Shown here in pieces: positions 26,661 to 35,060 of a stretch of 64,000 nt of DNA (its first letter is position 1; each line of letters starts with the position of its first letter). The position numbers and the translations under genes are program-made. The notes beneath the pieces are model-generated. The model searched no databases. It saw nothing but the letters and a program-made list of their open reading frames with translations, and was not told where the DNA came from. This DNA is from an uncultured Prevotella sp. Lineage in GTDB: Bacteria > Bacteroidota > Bacteroidia > Bacteroidales > Bacteroidaceae. The stretch is taken from assembly GCA_946614435.1 (NCBI GenBank), contig CAMOGW010000007.1, forward strand, positions 1-64,000. The letters are read 5' to 3'.

Positions 26661-28970
26661 ATGGGAGAGCAATTATTAGATCAACTCAATGAGAGTCAGC
26701 GTGCTGCTGTGGAGTATTGCGACGGCGCTTCGCTGGTGATTGCCGGTGCCGGTGCCGGTAAAACGCGCGTGCTGACATACAAGATAGCTTATCTGTTAGA
26801 CGTAATAGGGCTGAAGCCTTGGAACATTCTGGCACTTACGTTTACGAACAAGGCTGCACGTGAGATGCGAGAGCGTATCGAGCAGTTGGTCGGAACCGAA
26901 TCTGCCCGCTATCTGCAGATGGGCACCTTTCATTCGGTCTTCTTTCGAATCCTTCGTAACGAGGCTGAGAAAGTGGGCTATTCTTCAAACTTTACCATCT
27001 ATGACCAAAGTGACAGCCGCTCACTCGTGAAGAATATCTGCAAAGAGATGGGGCTTGACGACAAGCAATACAAGCCCTCGGCTGTGAGTGATGCCATCTC
27101 AATGGCAAAGAATCGTCTGATCATGCCTCAAGCCTTTTCGGTCAGTTCGCTTTTCGATTCCAAGCATCCAAAGGTGGCTGAGGTATATCAGCGCTATATG
27201 GAACGCTGCAAACAGGCCAATGCCATGGACTTCGACGACTTGTTGGTGCGTATCTATCAGCTCTTTGAAGACCATGAAGACGTGCGTCAGCGATATGTGG
27301 AGCGATACCATTACGTGCTGGTTGACGAGTATCAGGACACCAACTATGTGCAGCAGAAAATCGTTTATCAGCTCACGCGCGAACGACAGCGTGTGTGCGT
27401 GGTGGGTGACGATGCACAGAGCATCTATAGTTTCCGAGGGGCTAACATTGACAATATCCTTAATTTCAGAGAGGCATATACAGGGGCGCGTCTGTTTAAA
27501 CTGGAGCGCAACTATCGCTCCACGCAATTAATAGTAGAGGCTGCCAACAGTCTGATTCGAAAGAATGAACGTCAAATCCCGAAAGAGGTATATAGTCGCA
27601 ATGAGCACGGAGAGCGATTGACACTGAAGCCTGCATACAGCGATAAGGAAGAGGCCATGATTGTCTGCAAAGACATAGTAAGACTGAAGCGCGAAGAGCA
27701 TGGCGAGTATAGTGACTTTGCCATTCTGTATAGGACTAATGCCCAGAGCCGTGCGTTTGAGGAACAGATGCACAAGATGAACATACCATATCGAATCTAC
27801 GGAGGCATGTCTTTCTATCAGCGTAAGGAAATCAAGGATGTGATAGCCTATTTCCGCGTGGTCACCAATCCTGACGACGAGGAGGCGCTGCGACGAATCA
27901 TCAACTATCCTACGAGAGGAATTGGTGACACGACACTCTCTAAGATTGTGAATGCAGCTGCTGCAAATGGCGTGTCTCTATGGCAAACAATGCAAAACAT
28001 GCGGCACTATGGCTTGACCCTAAGCGCTGCGGCTGCCGGAAAGGTTGAAACCTTCCGTCAGATGATTGAGGGATGGCGCGGCAGACTTGCTTCGGAAGAC
28101 GTCTATCAGCTGGGACAAGCCATTATCATGGAAAGCGGTATTTCAAAAGAAATCTATGGAAGCCGTGAGCCGGAATATGTGGCAAGACAGGAAAATCTGG
28201 AGGAATTTCTCGGCAGTATGCAGGACTTTGTGGAAAGCCGTAAAGAGGAAGGAATGGAGGAAAACATTTCTTTAGGCGATTTCTTGCAGGAAGTTGCATT
28301 GCTGACGGATCTGGATAGTGACGACAATGCTGAGCAGCCTAAAGTGTCGCTAATGACGGTTCATAGTGCTAAAGGTCTTGAGTTCCCAACGGTCTTCGTG
28401 GTGGGATTAGAAGAAAATATATTTCCTTCACCTATGTCCACCAACTCTATGCGAGAGCTCGAAGAAGAACGCCGGTTGCTCTATGTCGCCATCACACGCG
28501 CCGAGAAGCATTGCATTCTCACTTGTGCACAGAACCGTTTCCGCTATGGACGAATGGAGTATGATACGCCCTCGCGTTTTATTCGTGATATTGACCCTTC
28601 ACTCTTGTATGTTGACGACGGGAACCACCGTCCTGACAATGACGCAGAACGTGCTTTCACTCAAAGAACTACAAGTGCAAGCACGGCTTACAGACCTTCT
28701 TTCCAACAAGCTCCCAATACTCGTCAGACAATCTCTCAAAGCGTTGCGCCTCACTATCGGCCAGTTTCCTCTAAGCCTGTAGCATCTGGAACTGAAGAAG
28801 GAATGCATTCACTTCGTGAGGGCATGACGATAGAGCATCAGCGCTTTGGCATCGGGACGGTGCTGAAAGTAGAGGGGACGGGAGAAAACGAAAAGGCAAC
28901 TGTAGAATTTCGTAATGCGGGAACGAAGCAGCTGCTTCTGAAATTTGCAAAGATAAAGATATTGAAGTAA
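26661..28970 (+). CDS. UvrD/PcrA-type superfamily 1 helicase
   Basis: ATP-dependent 3'-5' DNA helicase. The Q-motif region LNESQRAAVEY, Walker A AGAGAGKT (28-35), motif II VDEYQDT, motif III GDDAQSIYSFRGA, motif IV RNYRS, motif V TVHSAKGLEF and motif VI RRLLYVAITRAEK are all present. The C-terminal end has a PcrA/UvrD-like RNA polymerase/DNA-interaction tail (EGMTIEHQRFGIGTVLKVEG). 769 residues. UvrD versus PcrA cannot be separated by eye. Last gene of the bamD-led run, ended by a terminator. Confidence 0.95.
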   Translation: MGEQLLDQLNESQRAAVEYCDGASLVIAGAGAGKTRVLTYKIAYLLDVIGLKPWNILALTFTNKAAREMRERIEQLVGTESARYLQMGTFHSVFFRILRNEAEKVGYSSNFTIYDQSDSRSLVKNICKEMGLDDKQYKPSAVSDAISMAKNRLIMPQAFSVSSLFDSKHPKVAEVYQRYMERCKQANAMDFDDLLVRIYQLFEDHEDVRQRYVERYHYVLVDEYQDTNYVQQKIVYQLTRERQRVCVVGDDAQSIYSFRGANIDNILNFREAYTGARLFKLERNYRSTQLIVEAANSLIRKNERQIPKEVYSRNEHGERLTLKPAYSDKEEAMIVCKDIVRLKREEHGEYSDFAILYRTNAQSRAFEEQMHKMNIPYRIYGGMSFYQRKEIKDVIAYFRVVTNPDDEEALRRIINYPTRGIGDTTLSKIVNAAAANGVSLWQTMQNMRHYGLTLSAAAAGKVETFRQMIEGWRGRLASEDVYQLGQAIIMESGISKEIYGSREPEYVARQENLEEFLGSMQDFVESRKEEGMEENISLGDFLQEVALLTDLDSDDNAEQPKVSLMTVHSAKGLEFPTVFVVGLEENIFPSPMSTNSMRELEEERRLLYVAITRAEKHCILTCAQNRFRYGRMEYDTPSRFIRDIDPSLLYVDDGNHRPDNDAERAFTQRTTSASTAYRPSFQQAPNTRQTISQSVAPHYRPVSSKPVASGTEEGMHSLREGMTIEHQRFGIGTVLKVEGTGENEKATVEFRNAGTKQLLLKFAKIKILK

Positions 28971-29026
28971 TGATTAATGATGAATCAGTCGCTCGGAAAC
29001 GATTGGTGCTATCATCATTTGTAGGT

Positions 29027-29064
29027 AAAGACCGAGAAAAGCAAGTGCGTTTTCGGTCTTTTTC
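29027..29064 (+). terminator. Terminator after the helicase gene
   Basis: AAAGACCG pairs with CGGTCTTT and the inner AAAA with TTTT; TTTCC follows. Ends the long run that begins at bamD. Confidence 0.75.
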
Positions 29065-29077
29065 CGTATAAAAGATG

Positions 29078-29085
29078 TATTTTTG
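29078..29085 (+). promoter_or_regulatory. Candidate -7 element for feoAB
   Basis: TATTTTTG, 20 bases before the ATG; weak -33. No Fur box was convincing by eye. Confidence 0.5.
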
Positions 29086-29105
29086 CAATAAAATACAGAA
29101 AAATC

Positions 29106-31517
29106 ATGAAACTCTCAGAACTACATACTGGCGAAAAAGGCATCATCGTGAAAGTGCAAGGACATGGCGGCTTTCGCAAGCGTATCATAGAAATGGGATT
29201 TGTCAAGGGAAAAGAAGTGGAAGTACTGCTCAATGCACCTTTGCAGGATCCTGTGAAATATAAGATTATGGGCTATGAGGTGTCGTTGAGACATCAGGAG
29301 GCCGAGATGATTGAGGTGGTGAGCGAAGCGGAAAAGGATAAGATTGTTCAGCGTCTTGCAGAGAAGGAGAATCTTTCGGCGCTTACCATCGATTCGACTC
29401 TCCATGAAGACGACTATCTGCAGCACGTGGCTTTGGAGAAACGTCGCGTCATCAATGTTGCGCTCATTGGTAATCCCAACTGCGGCAAAACTTCGCTCTT
29501 CAACTATGCCTCAGGGGCTCATGGCCATGTGGGCAACTATTCTGGCGTGACGGTTGATGCGTCGGAGGCCCATGCTTCAATGTTCGGCTATGAGTTCAAT
29601 CTGATAGACTTACCAGGTACTTATTCGCTTTCTTGCTACTCTCCGGAGGAGCTGTATGTACGTAGGTACTTGACAGAGCAAATACCAGATGTGGTGATCA
29701 ACGTGATTGACTCTACAAATCTGGAACGCAATCTGTACTTAACCACTCAGCTCGTAGATATGAATATGAGACTGGTGGGAGCACTGAATATGTACGATGA
29801 GTTTGAACGTCGCGGAGACCATGTGAACCTGGAAACACTTTCAACGCTCTTCGGAATGCCGATTGTTCCTACATCGTTCAAAAAAGGTGCCGGCATTAAA
29901 GAACTGTTCCGTGCTGTCATTCAGGTCTATGAGGGAGCAAATAGACACGCCCGGCATTTGCATATCAACTATGGACACGAGATAGAAGATGGTATCAGCC
30001 ATATCCAGAAGTATCTGAAACGTGACAGTGATTTGCGCCAGCGTTATTCTACGAGGTATCTGGCCATTAAATTACTGGAACACGACACCCATATTGAGAA
30101 CTTCATGGCAAAAGAAGCAGAAGTCGCAAATATCTTAGTGGCGCGCGACAGGGCTTCTGCTCGCGTGCAGGAAGAGACGGGAAGTGACTCGGAAACTGCC
30201 ATCATGGATGCTAAGTACGGATTTATCAATGGTGCGCTGACTGAGGCTGAGTATGAGACAGGAACCAAAGAAGACACTTATCGCACTACCCATATTATTG
30301 ACCGGGTCTTGTCGCATAAGTATTTGGGATTTCCAATCTTCTTCTTCCTGCTCTATGTGATGTTCGAGACGACTTTCTCTTTGGGACAGTACCCGATGGA
30401 CTGGATTGAAGCGGCAGTCGGCTGGTTGGGGGATAGGGTAGGCACTATGATGCCCGATGGTCCACTTCGCTCTCTGGTCGTTGATGGAGCTATAGCAGGT
30501 GTGGGTTCGGTCATTGTGTTTTTACCTCAGATACTAATCCTGTATTTCTTTATCTCTTTGATGGAGGATTCTGGCTATATGGCGCGTGCAGCCTTCATCA
30601 TGGATAAGCTGATGCACAAGATGGGACTTCACGGTAAGTCCTTTATTCCATTGATTATGGGATTCGGATGCAATGTACCAGCCGTGATGGCTACCAGAAC
30701 GATTGAGAGTCGGAGGTCACGGCTGATTACGATGATGATACTTCCCTTCATGTCCTGTTCGGCACGCTTACCTATTTATATAATGATAGCAGGAACTTTC
30801 TTCACGCTTCAATATCGTTCCTGGGTGATGCTTTCACTGTATGTGGTCGGCATCTGTATGTCAGTAGTGGTGAGTAAGTTGTTCTCCTCTTATCTTGTGA
30901 AAGGGCAAGATACGCCATTTGTGATGGAATTGCCTCCATACAGATGGCCAACAGCCAAGGCTATAGGTCGCCATACGTGGGAGAAGGGAAAGGAATATCT
31001 GAAGAAGATGGGCGGCATCATTCTCGTGGCATCGGTCATTGTGTGGGCAATGGAGTATTTCCCTCATGATGAGTCACTCACAGTTCAGCAACAGCAGGAA
31101 CAATCTATTATCGGTCGTATCGGCAAGACGATAGAGCCTGTGTTTAAGCCCCAAGGCTTCAACTGGAAAATGGACGTCTCGCTCATAGCGGGTGTCGGCG
31201 CGAAGGAAATCGTGGCTTCGACAATGGGCGTACTGTATAGTGGAGACAAATCATTTGCTGATGACGATTCTTTCAGTGATGACAGCGAGAAATATACACA
31301 TCTGCGCCAACAAATGCTTCAAGACGGCATCACTCCACTGGCTGCCTATTGCTACTTGCTCTTCATCCTGCTTTACTTTCCTTGTATAGCTACGATAGTG
31401 GCAATCAAGAACGAAACTTCATCGTGGCGGTGGGCACTCTTTGCTGCTGGTTATACGACATGTCTGGCATGGATCGTTTCTGCTGTTGTCTATCAGGTAG
31501 GGAGCTTATGCCTTTGA
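29106..31517 (+). CDS. feoB: Fused FeoA-FeoB ferrous iron transporter
   Basis: Inner-membrane Fe2+ uptake protein. Residues 1-75 form a FeoA SH3-like domain (LSELHTGEKGIIVKVQGHGG, IIEMGFVKGKEV). A GTPase domain follows with G1 GNPNCGKT at 122-129, G3 DLPG at 168-171, and NMYD as G4. The membrane part has two Gate motifs, including the FeoB hallmark FIPLIMGFGCNVPAVMATRT and GVGAKEIVASTMGVLY. The FeoA-FeoB fusion is typical of Bacteroidetes. 803 residues; monocistronic with its own -7 element. No FeoC is present. Confidence 0.97.
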   Translation: MKLSELHTGEKGIIVKVQGHGGFRKRIIEMGFVKGKEVEVLLNAPLQDPVKYKIMGYEVSLRHQEAEMIEVVSEAEKDKIVQRLAEKENLSALTIDSTLHEDDYLQHVALEKRRVINVALIGNPNCGKTSLFNYASGAHGHVGNYSGVTVDASEAHASMFGYEFNLIDLPGTYSLSCYSPEELYVRRYLTEQIPDVVINVIDSTNLERNLYLTTQLVDMNMRLVGALNMYDEFERRGDHVNLETLSTLFGMPIVPTSFKKGAGIKELFRAVIQVYEGANRHARHLHINYGHEIEDGISHIQKYLKRDSDLRQRYSTRYLAIKLLEHDTHIENFMAKEAEVANILVARDRASARVQEETGSDSETAIMDAKYGFINGALTEAEYETGTKEDTYRTTHIIDRVLSHKYLGFPIFFFLLYVMFETTFSLGQYPMDWIEAAVGWLGDRVGTMMPDGPLRSLVVDGAIAGVGSVIVFLPQILILYFFISLMEDSGYMARAAFIMDKLMHKMGLHGKSFIPLIMGFGCNVPAVMATRTIESRRSRLITMMILPFMSCSARLPIYIMIAGTFFTLQYRSWVMLSLYVVGICMSVVVSKLFSSYLVKGQDTPFVMELPPYRWPTAKAIGRHTWEKGKEYLKKMGGIILVASVIVWAMEYFPHDESLTVQQQQEQSIIGRIGKTIEPVFKPQGFNWKMDVSLIAGVGAKEIVASTMGVLYSGDKSFADDDSFSDDSEKYTHLRQQMLQDGITPLAAYCYLLFILLYFPCIATIVAIKNETSSWRWALFAAGYTTCLAWIVSAVVYQVGSLCL

Positions 31518-31537
31518 AACAAAAAATAGCATATTTG

Positions 31538-31569
31538 TTTGGCGATTAAAAATAATTACGTTATATTTG
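31538..31569 (+). promoter_or_regulatory. Promoter of the receiver-kinase gene
   Basis: TTTG (31538-31541), 20-nt spacer, TATATTTG (31562-31569): a full consensus match. It overlaps the extreme upstream in-frame start at 31567 and so decides for the ATG at 31612. Confidence 0.8.
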
Positions 31570-31611
31570 CATGTCGAAAAACAATTAATCATACCTACTA
31601 ATCAACAGACA

Positions 31612-32751
31612 ATGGAAGAGAAACTTGAGGCGAAAATAAACCGATCTGACTATAAGATCTTAATTGTTGATGATGTCGTAAGCAATGTGCTATTGCTTAA
31701 GATTCTGCTGACCAATGAGAAATTTCAGGTTTGTACGGCCAACTGCGGCAATATGTGCATTGAACAAGCAAAGGCTGAAAAGCCAGATCTTATTCTGCTC
31801 GATGTGATGATGCCCGACATTAGCGGCTTCGATACTGCTGTCATTTTGAAGAAGGATCCGGAGACGGCTGATATTCCCATCATCTTCCTAACGGCATTGA
31901 ATAATCCCAGTGATCTCGTTCATGGTTTCCAGGTAGGCGCTAACGACTTTTTGACGAAGCCTTTTAATAAAGAGGAGCTCGTGGTTCGTGTGATGCACCA
32001 AATTACATTGGTAGCGGCAAAACGTCTCATTCAGAAGCAGAACGAGGAATTGCGTGCTACGATCAACAATCGTGACAAGATGTATTCAGTGATTGCCCAC
32101 GACCTGCGTTCACCAATGGCTTCTATTCGTATGGTTCTCAATCTGGTGGTCACGTCCATGTCTCCTGAAATGATAGGACCTGAGCTGTTCGAACTCTTGG
32201 ATAAGGCAAACAAAGAATCGGAAGAATGTCATGACTTGCTCGATAATCTGTTGAAATGGACAAAGAGTCAGACGGGACGATTGAACGTGTTGCTTCAAGA
32301 TTTGGATTTGAACGATATTATTCCTGGAGTCGTTGACATCTTCGAGATGATTGCCCTCACGAAAAAGATTAAGCTCCAGTATGTCGGAACGCAAGCGCCG
32401 CTTGTCGTCAGGGCTGACAATGATATGCTTAAAACGATTGTTCGGAATTTTATGTCTAATGCAGTGAAGTTTAGTCCTGAGAATTCGGTCATTGAAATTA
32501 CGATGAAAGAAGAGGGGCAATTCGCAAAGGTCAGTGTACGTGATCATGGTGTAGGTATTGAGCCTGACCGTCTCGGAAGTATTTTCCATAAAGGTGAAAC
32601 TACCTATGGAACAGATGGTGAAGAGGGCTCAGGCTTAGGTCTGCAACTTTGTGCTGATTTTGCACGTAAGATAGGAGGCGATGTCCAGGTGGAGTCAACT
32701 CTAAATGAAGGTTCTACGTTCAGCGTTTTTATTCCCTTAAAGAAAGATTGA
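31612..32751 (+). CDS. Receiver domain-histidine kinase protein
   Basis: 379 residues, cytoplasmic. An N-terminal receiver (about 14-135) has the acidic pair at 20-21, phospho-acceptor Asp64 (LILLDVMMPD) and Lys116 (FLTKPF). Then a short coiled coil, HisKA with His163 (IAHDLRSPMASI), and a HATPase domain with the N box (NFMSNAVKFS), G1 (DHGVGI) and G2 (GSGLGLQLC). There is no transmembrane segment or sensor domain, so the input is most likely phosphorylation of the receiver. No partner regulator or kinase gene is next to it. The ATG at 31612 is chosen because the promoter ends at 31569. Confidence 0.92.
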   Translation: MEEKLEAKINRSDYKILIVDDVVSNVLLLKILLTNEKFQVCTANCGNMCIEQAKAEKPDLILLDVMMPDISGFDTAVILKKDPETADIPIIFLTALNNPSDLVHGFQVGANDFLTKPFNKEELVVRVMHQITLVAAKRLIQKQNEELRATINNRDKMYSVIAHDLRSPMASIRMVLNLVVTSMSPEMIGPELFELLDKANKESEECHDLLDNLLKWTKSQTGRLNVLLQDLDLNDIIPGVVDIFEMIALTKKIKLQYVGTQAPLVVRADNDMLKTIVRNFMSNAVKFSPENSVIEITMKEEGQFAKVSVRDHGVGIEPDRLGSIFHKGETTYGTDGEEGSGLGLQLCADFARKIGGDVQVESTLNEGSTFSVFIPLKKD

Positions 32752-32793
32752 GTATTGTTGAGACTGTCTGAAAACGAAAGGATGAATAGTTAC

Positions 32794-32858
32794 AAGAATG
32801 AAGATTAATGGTTAATTTTTGCAAATCGGAAATTAATTCTTAATTCTTCATTCTTTTG
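32794..32858 (+). terminator. Inverted repeat after the receiver-kinase gene
   Basis: AAGAATGAAGATTAA pairs with TTAATTCTTCATTCTT (one extra base) over a loop of about 30 nt and is followed by TTGTAT. A/T-rich; terminator function is likely but not certain. Confidence 0.5.
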
Positions 32859-32874
32859 TATAAATATTAATTTG

Positions 32875-32882
32875 TACTTTTG
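32875..32882 (+). promoter_or_regulatory. Candidate -7 element for rho
   Basis: TACTTTTG; a TTTG lies upstream at 32855-32858 but only 16 nt away. The predicted leader is about 80 nt and contains a small hairpin (CGTTTC/GAAACG, 32901-32921) that could serve autoregulation. Confidence 0.5.
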
Positions 32883-32969
32883 CACTCAGTTTTATCACCA
32901 CGTTTCTGATTTTTGGAAACGCTTTAACCCAAAAAAACATTTCAACTTAAATAAAGTTATACGTTTATT

Positions 32970-34871
32970 ATGTATACAAAAGAAGAATTAGAACAGATGG
33001 AACCAGCCCAACTGCTCAGTATTGCTGCAGAATTGGGCGTGGAAGTATCTCAGGATGACGAGTTAGAGAAAGTTGTCTATGAAATTCTTGATCAGGCTGC
33101 TATAGACAGTGCTTCTGGAGCAACCGCGAAACGCAAGCGTACGAGAATCACCAAGAAAGATACTGATAAGGTATATACGGTCAAAGGTAAAGACGGAGAA
33201 AACTATGATTCAAACGGCCAGAAGGCTAATAGTGTTGAAACTCCATCACTGTTTGATGCAGAACCTGTTGAGTCTCAGCAAGACACAGCTAATGACGTGG
33301 CAAGTGTTGAAGTAGATCCTTTAGCTGCATTCCCGAAACACCGTGGTCGTAAGTCTAAGGCAGAACTGGCGGCAATCGCCGCAGCAGAAGCTGCAAAGAA
33401 TGAGGCTATGATGAATGAGGAACCCGAAGAAGAGCAGATTGTCCCTGAGGAAATGGAAGAAGAAAAGTTCATGGACAAAGAGACACCTGATAAGGAGATG
33501 CTGGAGCAACTACAGGAGAAAATGGCTAACCAATATACCAGAGAAGACATGATGGCATATTACGATGCCAATCCTGATGGTATTTGGGAGGGGGATCCCT
33601 GTGATGGCACAGATTTCATTCCTGTCGTTGATCTGCCTATTGAGGACCAGGCGGCTATACCGACACTTGACATCTTTGATCGTCCGGTAGTGCAGCATTC
33701 AGAATCTGTCTATCAGCCAGCACCAGTTTCTCAACCTGCAAGCTATGACTTCGGAGATTTCATTTCTGGTAATGGTGTATTAGAGATTTTGCAAGACGGC
33801 TATGGATTCCTCCGTTCAAGCGATTATAACTATCTGTCTTCTCCTGATGACATCTATGTTGCTCCGCAACAGATTAAAAAATACGGATTGAAGACTGGTG
33901 ATGTCGTTGATTGTACGGTTCGTCCTCCTCATGATGGTGAAAAGTACTTTGCCATGTCAACTGTTAATATGATTAACGGGCGAGACCCTGATGAAGTGCG
34001 TGATCGTGTGTCCTTTGAACATCTGACACCTCTATTCCCCGAGGAGAAATTTATGTTATGCGGTGATCCTTCAACGACAAATCCTTCGACACGTATCGTT
34101 GATTTGTTCTCGCCCATAGGTAAGGGACAGCGTGCATTGATCGTGGCTCAGCCTAAGACTGGTAAGACGATTCTTATGAAGGATATTGCCAATGCCATTG
34201 CTGCTAATCATCCGGAAGCTTACATCATGATGTTGCTGATTGACGAGCGCCCTGAAGAGGTTACCGATATGAGCCGTACTGTCAATGCTGAAGTGATAGC
34301 TTCAACATTTGATGAGCCTGCTGACCGTCATGTGAAAATTGCCGGTATTGTTCTTGAGAAGGCTAAGCGAATGGTGGAATGCGGACACGATGTAGTGATT
34401 TTCTTGGATTCTATCACACGTTTGGCTCGCGCATATAACACTGTTTCACCTGCAAGTGGTAAGGTGCTGACGGGTGGTGTAGATGCTAATGCCTTGCAGA
34501 AGCCGAAGCGTTTCTTCGGTGCAGCTCGTAATATAGAGGGAGGAGGCTCGCTCACCATTATTGCAACAGCCTTGGTCGATACAGGTTCTAAGATGGATGA
34601 AGTCATCTTTGAGGAATTCAAGGGAACGGGTAACTCTGAGATTCAGCTTTCTCGTGCGCTTTCAAATAAGCGTGTGTTCCCTGCCATTGATCTTGTTCAG
34701 TCAAGCACGCGTCGCGATGATTTGTTGCAGGATGCTACAACACTCAACCGCATGTGGATTATCCGTAAGTTTATTGCTGATATGAACCCAATGGAGGCAA
34801 TGAATACTGTTCGCGACCGTCTTGTTCAAGCTCGGAATAATGAGGAGTTCTTGATGTCAATGAATGGATAA
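32970..34871 (+). CDS. rho: Transcription termination factor Rho with long acidic insert
   Basis: Hexameric RNA translocase that ends transcription. Rho N domain at about 1-40 ([20 protein letters not shown]); then roughly 220 residues of charged, low-complexity sequence rich in Glu, Ala, Lys and Gln; an RNA-binding cold-shock-like domain ([20 protein letters not shown]); and the RecA-like motor with Walker A AQPKTGKT at 393-400, the Q-loop region [11 protein letters not shown] and R-loop [10 protein letters not shown]. At 633 residues it is much longer than E. coli Rho (419). Such inserts are known in Bacteroides Rho, where the disordered region was reported to drive phase separation. Confidence 0.97.
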   Translation: MYTKEELEQMEPAQLLSIAAELGVEVSQDDELEKVVYEILDQAAIDSASGATAKRKRTRITKKDTDKVYTVKGKDGENYDSNGQKANSVETPSLFDAEPVESQQDTANDVASVEVDPLAAFPKHRGRKSKAELAAIAAAEAAKNEAMMNEEPEEEQIVPEEMEEEKFMDKETPDKEMLEQLQEKMANQYTREDMMAYYDANPDGIWEGDPCDGTDFIPVVDLPIEDQAAIPTLDIFDRPVVQHSESVYQPAPVSQPASYDFGDFISGNGVLEILQDGYGFLRSSDYNYLSSPDDIYVAPQQIKKYGLKTGDVVDCTVRPPHDGEKYFAMSTVNMINGRDPDEVRDRVSFEHLTPLFPEEKFMLCGDPSTTNPSTRIVDLFSPIGKGQRALIVAQPKTGKTILMKDIANAIAANHPEAYIMMLLIDERPEEVTDMSRTVNAEVIASTFDEPADRHVKIAGIVLEKAKRMVECGHDVVIFLDSITRLARAYNTVSPASGKVLTGGVDANALQKPKRFFGAARNIEGGGSLTIIATALVDTGSKMDEVIFEEFKGTGNSEIQLSRALSNKRVFPAIDLVQSSTRRDDLLQDATTLNRMWIIRKFIADMNPMEAMNTVRDRLVQARNNEEFLMSMNG

Positions 34872-34900
34872 AGATTGAGAAACAACTTTGTTTAAATAAT

Positions 34901-34935
34901 AAGGACTGAGTCATTTGTGGCTCAGTCCTTTTTTT
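34901..34935 (+). terminator. Rho-independent terminator after rho
   Basis: AAGGACTGAG pairs with CTCAGTCCTT over a 10-nt loop, followed by TTTTTAT. The reverse strand has TTATTATTT after the stem and may also serve tamB. Confidence 0.85.
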
Positions 34936-34972
34936 ATGTCATATATTCATTCGTTATTGTTGCTGCTTTTTA

Positions 34973-35060
34973 AATTACTGTCGTTTCTTTTTATGAATTA
35001 CTGTCGTTTCTTTTTGAATTACTGTCACTTCTTTTTTGAGTTGTTGTCTCTTCTTTTTCT
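34973..35060 (-). repeat. Four degenerate tandem repeats of about 22 bp across the tamB stop codon
   Basis: Units begin (plus strand) at 34973, 34996, 35017 and 35039, spacing 23, 21 and 22. The first three share AATTACTGTC and a T-rich tail; the fourth (AGTTGTTGTC) is coding and gives the C-terminal residues RDNNSKKK. The tamB stop codon falls in the third unit. Confidence 0.8.
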
